Assembly: GCF_000346465.2 (NCBI RefSeq) | Contig: NC_034010.1 | Coordinates: 1,091,415-1,155,414 of the forward strand | Direction of reading: 5' to 3' | Origin: Prunus persica | Lineage: Eukaryota; Streptophyta; Magnoliopsida; Rosales; Rosaceae | Length of the DNA: 64,000 nt | Shown here: positions 32,581-44,775 of the stretch, in pieces | Layout of the letters: each line of letters begins with the position of its first letter | Position numbering within the stretch: the stretch's first letter is position 1 | Program-made: the position numbers and the translations under genes | The notes under the pieces: generated by a model | Seen by the model: only the letters and a program-made list of their open reading frames with translations | Databases searched by the model: none | What the model was told of the DNA's origin: nothing

Positions 32581-35500
32581 TCATTCAATCCATATATCTT
32601 CACACCCATCTCGAATATTTTGACCGCCTAACTCACTTACCAGTTCATCAAATGTGTCAACATTTGGCATCCCTCTAGTAAATGGCTCACACTCAATTAT
32701 CACATCACCTAATACTTCATCACCAATAACATCATTATATTCTCTACTAGGCATTGATAACACTACCGACCAACCACGATGCATCGGGTCGTCAACAAAA
32801 AATATTTGTTTGACTTGAGAAGCCAAAACAAATTGGTCATTCCTATGTCCAATTTTACTCAAATCTACAAGGGTAAATCCAAGTTCGTCGACTACAAGAC
32901 CAGAACTATCTATCCAATCACACCTAAAGACTGGGATTGTAAACTTTTGGTAGTCAAGGTCCCAAATTTCTTGAATGACACCATAGAAACCCATATTTGA
33001 GAGAATTGGGTTTTTATCCTTGGCACTAGCAACTTGCATGGTATGTGCAAGTAAATAAACTCCACTATTTTGAGTTGTCCGCACATCATCTTGTGCCTTG
33101 ATATTGAATTTAATACCTTTAATAAGATAGCTCCTATATAATGGCACTGACATGTTTGGACCAGCTGCTAGCCACCTTAAATTTTCTGATACGCCATGAT
33201 TGTCTTCCTCAAGTTCACTTTGAACCTGCAAATTAATCATATCTTAATTCATCCTAACATATAAATAAGAAGAAAATTAAAAGAGAAATACGTTATTCAA
33301 CAACATATACCTTGAAGCGTAGCCATTGAATGAAAGTGCTATTGTGCTTATCCTGCAGCCACTTTGTTCTCTTTCTAAATTTTGGATAAGCAGTCTTGAT
33401 GTGGATCATATGTTGCCTACATGACACGAAAAATTCAAGCATTACGGTCCCAAATATATAAGATAAACATAAGAAATAATTTTAAATGGAAACTTAAAGA
33501 ATAAAACTCATACGTACTCGATATAAGGTAGGACTTCCTCCGTATTCTCCAAGACATATAGATGTGCTTGATTCAACAGGTCCTGATCAACTACGCTCAC
33601 TGTGCAACCTGATAATGGCTTTGAAACTCCCATCTTTTGGCTTGAAGGCACTCCAACTGTACTAACATCAGATAAATGCTGAGTACAAAACTCTACCGCT
33701 TCTTCAGCTATATACCGCTCAGCAATGCAACCTTCGGGACGAGTACGATTCTGAACATACCCCTTCAGCACTTTCATATATCTTTCAAACGGATACATCC
33801 ACCTAAAATATACTGGCCCACATAGACGAACTTCTCTGACAAGATGTACTACTAGATGAACCATGATATCAAAGAATGAAGGGGGAAAGTACTTCTCAAG
33901 CAAACACAGAGTAACTACTACATCTTCTTCCAACTTATCTAGCTTGGAAACATCAACAGTCTTTGCACATATAGCATTGAAGAAGAAGCACAAACGAGTT
34001 ATTGCATACCTTGCAGGCTTCTCCAAAACAGAACGAATTGCCACAGGGAGCAATTGTTGCATTAAGGTATGACAATCATGTGATTTAAGGCCAAGAAGTC
34101 TTGAATCTTGTACAGATACAAGATTTTTAATATTTGAAGAATAACCTTCAGGGACCTTCATACCATAGAAAGAATTGCAAACCTCTCTCTTCTCTGCTCT
34201 TGACAAATTCCAAGGCCCAGGAGGCAAACGAGTACGTCTTTCTCCATACTCGGGTTGCAAATCAGTTTTGACCCCCATGTTCAATAAATCTAATCGAGCA
34301 CCAATCCCATCTTTATTTTTTCCAGGGATCTCCAGCAATGTACCAATGATACTATCGCAAACATTCTTCTCAATGTGCATAACATCTAGGGCATGCCTCA
34401 CAAGAAGGTATTTCCAATACTCGAGATCAAAGAATATTGATTTCTTCTTCCAACAAACTCTGTCACCATTTTCAACCATATGCAGCACTTCTTCTCCGGT
34501 TAATGGCTCTGGAGGTATGCCATATTCAGGTTTCCCATTAAAAGCTGCACGTTGCCTCCTATATGGATGATTGATTGGTAACCATTTTCTATGCCCAATG
34601 TAACAAATTTTGTGGCCATTTTTCAACCTGTGACTAGGTGTATCATCGCCGCATATTGGACAAGCTTTATATCCTTTAACAACACAACCAGATAAGTTTC
34701 CATAGGCGGGGAAATCATTAATTGTCCACATTAATGCAGCTCTGAGTGTAAAGTATTCTCCATTATGTGCATCATACACTCCTCTAATCCCAACCCACAA
34801 GGATTTTAAATCATCAATCAAAGGCTCCAAGTAGACGTCTATATCATTTCCGGGTTGTTTAGGACCGGAAATCAATAAGGTTAACATCATGAACTTTCGT
34901 TTCATGCACAGCCATGGAGGGAGATTATATGTAACTAAGATAACCGGCCAACAACTATATCTGCTACTTAGAGAACTGTGGGGATTGAATCCATCAGATG
35001 AAAGAGCCAATCTCAAGTTTCTCGGCTCATTACCAAACTCAGGCCATTTATCATCAAGAAGTTTCCAAGACGGGGAATCCGCCGGATGAGACATCTGACC
35101 GTCAATTGATTTTCTAGCAACATGCCACCAAGTCAAACTCTTAGCTGTCTCATGTGATTGAAACATCCTTTTAAACCTTGGAATTGGGGGAAAATACCAC
35201 ACCACCTTCGCTGGCACACCCTCTTTCAAGATTGCATTTTTGCCTTCCTTCCACCTTGAGATACCACAAGTAGGACAATTAGTTGAATCCTCATACTCCT
35301 TGCTATACAAGATGCAATCATTGGGGCATGCGTGCATTTTCTCATAACTCAGCCCCAATGCACACAAAGTCTTTTTAGCCTCATACATGGAGGTTGGTAT
35401 TGTATTTCCTTCTCGAAGCAAATCGCCTTGAAGTATCAATAATTCTGTAAAACAGACATCACTCATCCCATGTTTTGCCTTCAAATTATACAACTTCACT

Positions 35501-35931
35501 AATGCCGATAACTTCGTGTACTTTCTACAACCAGGGTACACTGGTTGATCTCCATCCCCAATCACATTGGCAAACTCATACGGATCCGAACCAAAATCAC
35601 CAAAATCATTATCATCCATATCAATTTCTTCAGACACAAAACTGTACCTACTATGGCCATCATCTTCTTCAACATTTCTGCTAGCATTAGTAGTTGCTTC
35701 CCAAGGTTCTCCGTGAAATGTCCAATTCTTATAGCTTTGGTCAATTCCATTAAAGTATAAGTGATCCCTTATAATTCCAACCCCAAACAACTTCAAATTA
35801 ACACATTTAACACATGGACAACGGATATGTGTTGTAGTTAGAAGATTTTCTACAGCAAAGTTCAAAAATGCTTCCACCCCAAACTCATATGCCTTCGATC
35901 TTCTATCCGAGTGCATCCATGACTTATCCAT
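32581..35931 (-). CDS. CACTA transposase, TNP2 type (Transposase_21 with DUF4218 and DUF4216), 1054 aa, three exons
   Basis: Minus-strand exons 35931-33518, 33416-33311 and 33225-32581. The first donor is CGA|GTACGT and phases agree (2, 0). The N-terminus MDKSWMHSDRRSKAYEFGVE is the transposase-associated domain (residues 1-75; CPC-KC zinc-ligand-like motif). The Transposase_21 core spans about 245-450 and includes ALSSDGFNPHSS, TYNLPPWLCMKRKFMMLTLL, GPKQPGNDIDVYLEPLIDDL and a C-P-C-G zinc-like pair. The invariant VMHIEKNVCDSIIGTL follows near 540, then DUF4218 (about 660-745, FPPSFFDIMVHLVVHLVREV). DUF4216 lies in exon 3 (GVYLLAHTMQVASAKDKNPI ... IPVFRCDWID). The length is that of complete plant TNP2 proteins, with no stop or frameshift. 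It would cut and paste elements with matching CACTA ends in the nucleus. The start is the ATG at 35931, as in relatives beginning MDKSWM. Confidence 0.92.
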
Positions 35932-36496
35932 CTCCGACACTATAACCTATTATCTATAATAAAGTGAAAATACAGGCAATGACCATCACTATAGCAGATT
36001 ATACAATGATCTAATCGCAAGTAATAAACAACAGAGACGACGGGTTTTAATCAAAAACAGACGTATTTGGCATATATAGACGATGGATTTTCAACAGACG
36101 TCGTCTATTATAAGTAATACAAACGACGGTTTATGAAAAAATCGTCGTGTATAAGTAATACAACGACGGTAGTTTAAAAACACCGTCGTGTAATCGTCGT
36201 CGTACGCCTTAAAATTCGTCGTGTCTCAGTTTATTTTCAAGAACACAAAACCCATTAAGAACACAACATATATATGAAACCAAGCAAGAAACCAACATAT
36301 ACATGAAACCAAGCATGAAAACAATAAATCCATTCCCAATTCAACATAACATAGGGTGATTAAAAGATACGACAAAATTAAATCCATTCCCAATTCAACA
36401 TAACAGATAATGTAATCCATGAACCCATTAAACAGAAAATCCATGAACCCATACCTATAAGCATTGGTGCACTTTGCACCTTCTCCAGAGCGGAAA

Positions 36497-36606
36497 ATGA
36501 CAAGATCAAATAAAGGTGTCCTTTTGCTGGAAATCATTTGGAAGTTGGTGATGTGTCTTTTTGTGTTGATTTCCAGCAAAAGTACACATTTATTTGATCT
36601 TGTCAT
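36497..36606. repeat. 110-bp foldback upstream of the transposase gene
   Basis: Two 40-bp arms (36497-36536 and 36567-36606; first ATGACAAGATCAAATAAA) are inverted copies with two mismatches and a 30-bp loop. They lie between two direct copies of a roughly 40-bp phrase (CATTAAACAGAAAATCCATG) at about 36425-36466 and 36609-36650. Confidence 0.85.
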
Positions 36607-36749
36607 GAACCCATTAAACAGAAAATCCATGAACCCATACCTATAAGCACATTATTAACAGATCGCAAAGCATATACCTAAAACCCTTTAACAAAACAAC
36701 CTAATATCATTCAATGAATTTACAAGGGGAAGATAGGGTTTGTACTTAC

Positions 36750-36840
36750 AGGTTGGACGAGCTCACAGATTCGACGAGCCTGGAGAGTGCAACTTTTAAT
36801 TAGAGCAGAAGTGAGAGAGCGAAATGTTATGTCGCGTGAA
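36750..36840 (-). promoter_or_regulatory. Probable untranslated first exon of the transposase gene
   Basis: On the minus strand a CT-rich leader (CGCTCTCTCACTTCTGC) runs into CGTCCAACCT|GTAAGTACA, a near-consensus donor with exon end at 36750. The intron would end before the ATG at 35931. The acceptor was not pinned down. Confidence 0.4.
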
Positions 36841-37098
36841 ATCTGAAATTTTAGGTTTCAGGGATCGAAGTATAAGACTAAGAGCCAAATCTAAAAAAAT
36901 TTAGGTCGCGCGAAAATTTTTAGAGCGCGCGCGTTATAAAACGTCGAAAGAAAAACCAAGGCGAAAGTTCTACAAGTACCGACGTAAATTTAATATTCCA
37001 CGACGGAAACTTCATTTTTCGGATTAAGAACGTAAGGCCGTTCATTTTTCGGATTAATTTTAAATTTATTTTGAATTTTTTATATAACGACGACTGAA

Positions 37099-38345
37099 AA
37101 ACCACGTCGGTGTTAAGAAATTAAAGACGTTGTAAATTATATAAACCGACTTACATATTAAAATAACGTCGTTTAAAGCGTAAACCATGTCGTATGTTTT
37201 ACTGTACGACGTAAAATATGTATTCCACGACCCAACCACCGTCGTTAAAAATTAATACACTAAACCCATAAAATTAAATTATACAATTTAAAAAATTAAG
37301 TTTATAAAAGGTTTTATGGTTTTAAAGCCTAACATATAACATAGACTACCCAAAAATTATACTTTAAAAATAAACCCCAATAAATAACAACACTAATCTC
37401 TAAACCCTAGACTCTAAACCCTAAACCATAAAACTAGAAGTGATTTTATGACTCATCAAAACAATTTTGTTTTGGATGGTCATTTTAAATTTTTGTTATT
37501 CAAAATGAATTTTTTCAAGGTTTATGTGGAAGAAAATATATCAATGACTTCATAGGAGTTGACTTTTCAATTTTCTGATTTATTTTATATTTATTTTGAA
37601 TATTTTGATATAAAAATAATAAAATATTCTTACCATACAACAAACCACGTCGGTGTTAAATAAATTGTAGACGTTGTAAATTGTAATAGACTACTAAGTC
37701 GTTAAAATGACGTCGTTAAAATGAGAAACCACGTCGGTGTTAAGAAATTAAAAACGTTGTAAATTATATAAACCGACTTACATATTAAAATGACGTCGTT
37801 TAAAGCGTAAACCATGTCGTATATTTTACTGTACGACGTAAAATATGTATTCCACGACCCAACCACCGTCGTTAAAAATTAATACCCTAAACCCATAAAA
37901 TTAAATTATACAATTTAAAAAATTAAGTTTATAAAAGGTTTTATGGTTTTAAAGCCTAACATACACCCTAGACTACCCAAAAATTATACTTTAAAAATAA
38001 ACCCCAATAAATAACAACCCTAATCTCTAAACCCTAGACTCTAAACCCTAAACCATAAAACTAGAAGTGATTTTATGACTCATCAAAACAATTTTGTTTT
38101 GGATGGTCATTTTAAATTTTTGTTATTCAAAATGAATTTTTTCAAGGTTTATGTGGAAGAAAATATATCAATGACTTCATAGGAGTTGACTTTTCAATTT
38201 TCTGATTTATTTTATATTTATTTTGAATATTTTGATATAAAAATAATAAAATATTCTTACCATACAACAAACCACGTCGGTGTTAAATAAATTGTAGACG
38301 TTGTAAATTGTAATAGACTACTAAGTCGTTAAAATGAGAAACCAT
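37099..38345. repeat. Tandem duplication in the CACTA spacer, 627-bp unit, two copies
   Basis: AACCACGTCGGTGTTAAG at about 37099 recurs at 37726, and the following 600 bp match almost completely, including the CTAAACCCTA-like words (37405 and 38035). No coding frame. It separates the convergently ordered ends of the two element genes. Confidence 0.9.
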
Positions 38346-38697
38346 GGCGGCTATTTAACTATACGACGTAAAATATATATTTTACGACTTAACCGCAGTC
38401 GTTACATAAACGTCGTCGATTATACCCTGAACCCTTAAGAAATTGAAGATATTGTAAACCATTAACGACTCAATTGTTCAAAGAACGTCGTCTAACTATT
38501 TTTTTACGTCGTATTTGTTTAAAACACGCAACAACAAAATACGACGGTTATTGACTTTATTAGGTCGTTGGAAAAGTATTACACGTCGGTTAAGCAATTT
38601 GTATGTTTGTTTTTTTTTTAATTTAAGAAAACCTCAACAAATTTTTACATTACATATTATAGAGAAAATTGGTACATTATACATAAATATCAAGTGT

Positions 38698-41600
38698 TCA
38701 ATAATTGCCCTGTTTAATAATTTGGAAAACAAACTCTGCCCATTCATTCCGGACTTCATCAATGGCTTCTTGGGGGTATGAAGCTTCCTGGTTTCCCTTG
38801 GCATACTGCATAAACAATGACTATTAGGGTTTATAAATAAAAAGAAATTCAATCACAGACGACGATATTTTTCATAACCGACGTAGTATATCCATTCAAC
38901 GACGTTAATTTTACACGACCGTCGTTGATAATACAAAAAACGACGTGAAATGTATGAAGGTAATTTCTTCTTACCTTATTCTCAAACCCCAAGGAAGGAT
39001 CCATGATGATGTCCCTCATGAAGCGCATTACATAATACCCGCATTCGACATTGCTGGGTTGCTTTGGTGTGCCTGAGAGAGTTTTCCAAATTACATTTTT
39101 ACGTCCTGCTCGGGCTATGTGGGTATTATATATTTTTAAAGCACTGTTCACGATGTTTTTGGCCTCTTCATCGACCACACGATTTCCTGGCAGAGGATCC
39201 AGAAAATAGACGGTTTCTCTCTTTGCTCTTACAATCAGCAAAATCCAATGACGGCTGCACAAAATTAATATAAAAACGACGGTTATTTACAAAAACGACG
39301 TATTATAGTATTTCACACGACGAAGTAAAGTAGCTAACGACGACATTATATATTTATCACGACGATAAATAAATACTGACGTGGTTAGTAGTTTCAAACG
39401 ACTAAATAAAATAAAACACCGACGTGGTTAGTTTATAAGCTGTCATTTATTGAAAATCATAAAAACAAAATCCTAAGGAGACTAACCCTGGATTGTAAGG
39501 CATCATGAAAATCTGTTCACCGTCTGTCTTCTGAAGTCGAGCTGCTACCAGTCGTGATCTGGCAGTTATTGTGCCAGAGTTGGCACTAACTGTAGCAGGG
39601 TCGATAAAGCCAACCATACTGCACATATTGGCTTTTTTCAAAACATCGTGTAAGTACCTAAACAAATAAAATAATATAAACAAGTCAGCACACAAAACAC
39701 GACGGTTATGTATAAAAACAACGACGTATTATAATATTTCAAACGACGTACTGAAATAGATGAGGACGTTATAATATATTTATCACGACGGTTGTTAGTT
39801 AAGACGACGTGGTTAGTTAGTTAAGACGACGCAATATATAAACCAACGAGTTATTATTTTAGAAGTACAAACCTCATATATACAGCCAATACAGTAGCTC
39901 CAATTTCTTCCATGCCTGCAAATTGTGTAATATCTTCAGGCAGGAGGAAGGTATCGCGCTCACCACCAAACACCTCCTTATCAATTGTAAATTGGACTGT
40001 CTTATCCTCAGGCAGGAGTGTCGTTTCCACAAAACGACAAAGGGTTTTTAAAGAAGATGGCGCCTCCATTTTTGAATAAGCACCAACTTCAATAACCTGT
40101 TTAAAGAAATAAAAAAAATGACGTGGTAATTCAATAAAGACGACGGTTTAAGGAATAAAACGTCGTTTTAAAAGTATTTAAACGACGGTGAAAAAATTGT
40201 CGTGGTAATTTAATAAAGACGACGGTTTTATGAATAAAGAGTCGTCTGAAACCATTTAAACGACGGTGAAAAAACCGTCGTTTAAATATTTTATTACGTC
40301 TTAAAAAAATTCCGCCGTCTAAGTTGTAAACAAACGACGGATTAAATAAAAATATCGACGTCTGAAATTTTGAAAAACAAATAAAAAAGTTATGTTAACA
40401 TACCTTGTCGTCATGCTTTTCTTCATCTTCTTTCTCCTTTTCTTCTTCCTTCTCTTCATCTCTTTTTTCTTCTTCCTTCTCTTCATATCTTTTTTCTTCT
40501 TCCTTCTCTTCATCTCTCTTTTCTTCTTCCTTCTCTTCATCTGGCTGATGTTTCCCCATTTTGGCAGTATCATCCTCCAAATGTAGGGATCTCACATCAC
40601 CTCCAGAGCAGCTAGCTTTGTCAGACATTGGATTTTTGGGGCTGTGGCTATATCTTGGTTTAAGCATGCTTGGATCAAAATTGGGAATTAATTGGGAAAG
40701 CTGACTCAGGAAATGCTCCCTCTCAGCCTCTACCAATTGTTTTGTCCTAGCCTCCATCCTTAAGGCCTCTTCCCTTGCCTTAGCCTCCATCTTTTTAGTC
40801 TCTTCTTGAAGGAGAACTCTTAAACTCTCCTTCAAACGGTCGTCAAAGCTCACCCTCTGTGGTTTGGGCAAATTGAAATATTGCCTTGGGGAAACACCAG
40901 CACCAACTCCCCTCACCCTGCCTGGATGCTCGGGGCCCAAAGCCATGGTCAGCACATCATTGCTGCCATCTACTCTGACTTTGCCTTCCGAGACTTGTTT
41001 CTGCAATTCATCCTAAAACAAAGATAAACAAAAAAACACACGACGGTTATTTATGTACAAACGACGTATTATATAATTTCACACGACGCAATAACATATA
41101 AAACGACGTTATTATAACTTATCACGACGGTAGTTATACCGACGTGGTTATTTATTTAAAACGACGAAATGAATAAACAACCGACGTCTTATGCTATAAT
41201 TAAAGAAAACAGAGTAGTGATTCCTATTTAGACCGTTAACGACGTTTTTACAAAAGTTTCGACGTGGTAATATCATTCACACGACGCGAGAATGAACCAC
41301 CGACGTCGTATGCTATAATAACAGAAAACAGAGTAGTGATTCCTATTTAGACCGTTAACGACGTTTTTAAAAACTTTTCGACGTGGTAATATCATTCACA
41401 CGACGAAAAATATAACATACGACGTAATAAGAATAATTCACAGTTTAATAAAAATTTAAAACAGAGTGAGTAGGCTTACAATTAATTTTGCCTTCTCTGC
41501 CACCTTTGGATCAGGGATGTTACCATGTTTGTCCTGTCTAGCTCTCTTCCATAAGGTAGATCGATCAATTTCTACCCCAGGCATGGTTTCCTCCAATTGA

Positions 41601-42289
41601 TCCTCCAATCCAGCATATCCTTTTCGAGACAATCGATGATTGTACTCGAGTTTCTCCCTAATCTGTGAATGTTGAGAATGCACAGACTGAAAATCTTTGG
41701 ATAGCCTTGAAGCTACAAAGGCATCCCATTGTGCTTTCTCTATGAATTTATATGTTTCAGGGGGTTGGCTTAATTTCTCCCTGTCATTGGTGTATGGAAG
41801 GATATAATGCCTCGTTAGTGTAGACTTGAAATCCTTCCATTTTTTGGCAGCAGAAGATAAAACAGAGGTCTTGCCCCCTTGGCCTACGACAAAAGCCATG
41901 TCAACTGCTTCCCAAATCTGCTCCTTTATATCCTTTGGGATTTGGGACCATTTCTTGTCCACAAGTGGGATCCTGGAGCGTGCCAAGACACCAATATACG
42001 ACTGCATCTCAATATGTGCTTGGCCAACACCTTTCCCCCTTTTATTGTACTCAACAATTGGCCTCAGTTTCTGAAGCTTTCTCTTCACAACACGAGGCAT
42101 TGTGCTCATACCTCGACCAGTCTTTGAATCATCAGAGATTGTTGTCTGGCTGGTTGGTTCTGTCTCAGCAGATGATGAAGCAAACTTCATCTTCTTCGAA
42201 GACTTCATCTCCTTCGAAGACTTGTCTTGGGGAGCTACCACTCCAAGCTTCTTGGAGCCAGAATCCTTAGTTTGTTGTTGAGAAACCAT
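38698..42289 (-). CDS. CACTA En/Spm-family protein with C-terminal Ulp1 cysteine protease domain, 733 aa, six exons
   Basis: Minus-strand exons 42289-41480, 41012-40404, 40096-39873, 39657-39487, 39254-38975 and 38805-38698, all GT-AG and phase-consistent, stop at 38698. Exon 1 carries a plant En/Spm transposase-like domain (Transposase_24, about residues 60-250; IKEQIWEAVDMAF, AAKKWKDFKSTLTRHY, ETYKFIEKAQWDAFVASRLS). Exon 2 is coiled-coil (EETKKMEAKAREEALRMEAR) and ends in a Glu/Lys repeat of about nine residues. The last three exons form a Ulp1 C48 protease domain: RHWILLIV with His607, YFLDPL with Asp624, Gln670 and Cys676 in VECGYYVMRFMRDII, so the catalytic set is complete. The family cleaves SUMO-like conjugates; its job in transposition is unknown. 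The exon 1 domain is the likely DNA-binding part that recognises subterminal repeats. Confidence 0.88.
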
Positions 42290-42299
42290 TTTAACAGAC

Positions 42300-44412
42300 A
42301 AAACTGCAAGTGAAAATATTTCAGGAAAACATTAAGAACACAAACGACGGTATTAAAAAAATACGACGTATGATATGATTTTAGACGACGCAATGAAATA
42401 ATCTCAGACGTAATAAATGTTTAAAACCATTATTTATATAACGTCGTGGTAAATATGTTCACACGACGTCAATAGTAATACACCGTCGTGGTAAAACTAT
42501 TATTTATATAACGTCGTGGTATTTATGTTCATACGACGTCAATAGTAATACACCGTCGTGGTATTAACATTCACACGACGTAAAACAATAAGATATTTTT
42601 CGTCTATATTAGATACCAACCCTAGTTTCTTTTTCTTTATATTTTATCAAATAAGGGAAAAACAAAAACCATTGTTCAGAGAAATCAAACCTGCAATTAA
42701 ACAAGCATATAAAAAAAGACTATTATATTAAAAACAACTTTGTCAATTTTCAGACGACGCTAGAACAACTGACGAACCGTCGTGGTCTACCGTCGTCTTA
42801 TTTAGTTGAGGTAGTTGTCTTCAAAGTTGGAAACTTTCCCTCTTTGTCTGTATATTTTATCAAACTTGGAAAGAAGTAAAATGATTTTGGCCAGAAAAAA
42901 GGTAAAAAGATTTTTCAAACAAAAAACGTATGAGCATGCAAAACAGTAACCAAAATAGTGAAAATGAAAGCTTACCTTTTGCGTGCAATGAAAGCAAGAG
43001 GAAGATGATCGATGTTTAAATTCAGAGACGACGAAGAAGACGAGAGGAAGACGATGAGAAACTCTGACAATGCTCTGACAAGGAAAAAAGACGAAAAGGT
43101 TTCTCTGGGAGATTGAGATTTTTAATCGGGTTTGGAAACAGTGCATGTGTAAGTCGAAAAGTTGCTTACATATAAAACCATTTCAAAAAAAAAATACGGC
43201 GGTGACATTTAACTACGTCGTTTTTAACTAACACGACGCAATATTTTTAGTTCGACGTGGACTCATTTCATTTAACGTCGTTATATTTAATATAACCGAC
43301 GTGGATTTTAATTTTTAAATTATGAATAGAATTTTTTTTCCCTTGAACTTTCAGTTTATTTTTCAATTACAGTGCGTTATAAATAGAGTTTTTTTTCCGG
43401 AGGAAATTTAAAATGAAGGAAATTAATGTTCTGGAATTTAAATAAAATAAGAATATAAAAACAACGACTGTTTTTGTATTACTGTCGTCGTTTTTCGTCG
43501 TCTTAAGTAAGACTAAGACGACGTAATATATTTGTTTAGGGACGTTGATTTTTGTTTTAAACGTCGTTAGGTATAATATAACCGTCGTTGGAAATTGTTT
43601 CTCTGATTGCAAATTTGCAACGACGTTAGGTATAATATTTGTAGATAAACAAACGCACACACATCATCAACTTCCAAAAAATTGTCTCTCTGATTTCAAA
43701 TCTGTGTCATCTGTTAAGATTATGATGTGGAACAGAGTTCCATCTGGTAAGATTTCGTAACCCTTGGGATCTCAGAAAAATCTGATTATGTCGGCGGTTT
43801 TTTATATAAACCGTCGTGGTTATTTCAATTCTTGTCATTAAGTATATCTACCGACGTAGGATAAGAAAATCAAAGAAAAAAATTGTTAACAAAAATTCTT
43901 ATTAAGACGACGGTTTAAATTAAAGGTACGACGTATAAAATGCATAAATACGACGTTAGATTTTATAGTACGATTTAAAGAGAACGTCGTAGAACTATAC
44001 AATAATGACGTCGATATATTTATATTTGTCGTCGTTGTAAATTAATTTAATACGGCGATATTTTGTATTTTACAGCCGTGGATTTGTTTGTAATTAGACA
44101 GCGTCTTATACGAAAACCTCGTCGTGTTATTTTATAAGTAAAAACGGCGGCTTTTATTGAAATCGTCGTCTTTACTTTCTACGTCGGTCGATTCATAACT
44201 TCTGCCGTTCTTTGTTCGCTTTGATTTTACACTGCGGAAATCTGTTTCAAATAGACGTCGGTTGTTTAATTAAGTACGTCGTTGTTTTTGAACAGCCATT
44301 TGAATCTCCCTTGTTAGTTGTCTAAGGTGGTATTAAACGACGGTGTTTTTAGAACCGTCGTCGTTTTAAAAACCACGACGGTTTTCACTGAGACCGTCGT
44401 TGTTTTCTGGTC
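42300..44412. repeat. CACTA 5' subterminal repeat zone
   Basis: Dense ACGACG and CGTCGT words in both orientations continue to the right end, with inverted pairs such as AAACGACGGTG ... ACCGTCG near 44335-44400. A 75-bp direct repeat (ATTATTTATATAACGTCGTGG) occurs at about 42430 and 42490. There is no gene besides the leader exon listed separately. Confidence 0.8.
42303..43130 (-). promoter_or_regulatory. Spliced 5' leader of the En/Spm-Ulp1 gene
   Basis: Minus strand: a leader exon ends GCAAAAG|GTAAGC (exon end 42977), and CACTTGCAG precedes TTTTGTCTGTTAAAATGG (exon resumes at 42303). This gives an intron of about 670 bp and 14 untranslated bases before the ATG at 42289. The leader exon (about 42977-43100) is CT-rich. 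Confidence 0.5.
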
Positions 44413-44437
44413 GTCTTTTTCACTTTTTGTAGTAGTG
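44413..44437 (-). repeat. CACTA terminal inverted repeat, right (element 5' end)
   Basis: Plus strand reads CTTTTTGTAGTAGTG at the end. Followed by the GTT target duplication at 44438-44440. Confidence 0.93.
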
Positions 44438-44775
44438 GTTGGTCCGGGAAGGAGGTAGGGCCCACGAAACCAGGCCAGTCCTTAGGCAAGATGAGCCCGA
44501 GTTCAAGCCCGGTTGGCTGACGTCAGCAACAACCAAAATTTTTAAAAAATCTACAAAAAATTTCAGATTTAAAAAAAATAAATACTTAGTCATAGTTTTC
44601 ACTTCCCACACCAAATTCTATACAAATTTCTCTTCTCATATCTCATGTGAATAGTTGTTGCTATAGCAATAGGTGAAAATACCACAATCTTTTGCAAAGA
44701 CAACTACTATTTACTTGAATAGTAGCTGCCCTAACTTTTATCATAGCAAAGTACAAACTGGTGGAAGTGCTCTAA

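Larger units (their letters stand above)
31012..44437 (-). mobile_element. Complete autonomous-looking CACTA (En/Spm) transposon, 13,426 bp
   Basis: The left end begins CACTACTACAAAAAAGCAAA and the right end, read inwards, CACTACTACAAAAAGTGAAA, followed on both sides by AGACGACG-type subterminal motifs. The direct flanks GTT at 31009-31011 and 44438-44440 give the 3-bp target duplication typical of CACTA elements. Both internal genes lie on the minus strand and are uninterrupted across all exons: an En/Spm-Ulp1 gene (42289-38698) upstream of a TNP2-type transposase gene (35931-32581). So the element's own 5' end is at 44437. Long subterminal zones (31030-32480 and 42300-44400), and the intergenic spaces, are packed with CGTCGT/ACGACG motifs in both directions, the expected binding sites of the element's DNA-binding protein. 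Confidence 0.95.
30946..44772. mobile_element. Tourist-like element split by the CACTA insertion (about 400 bp when the insert is ignored)
   Basis: The left end GAGCAGTTCCAGCAAT (30946) and the right end read inwards GAGCACTTCCACCAGT (44772) form an imperfect terminal inverted repeat. The flanks are TAA at 30943-30945 and 44773-44775. The two halves (30946-31011 and 44438-44772) are non-coding. This suggests that a PIF/Harbinger-derived MITE was present first and the CACTA transposon landed inside it. Confidence 0.55.

Noticed and set aside
36226..36630. 134-codon minus-strand frame inside the CACTA element
   Set aside because: It spans the foldback and direct repeats upstream of the transposase; composition is hydrophobic by chance and nothing resembles a known transposon protein.
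37400..37430. CTAAACCCTA words resembling plant telomere repeats (also near 38030)
   Set aside because: Only three or four imperfect units, duplicated with the 627-bp block; not an interstitial telomere array.
31012..44437. Regularly spaced short inverted motifs considered as a CRISPR-like array
   Set aside because: Spacing is irregular, motifs occur in both orientations and the context is a plant CACTA transposon.
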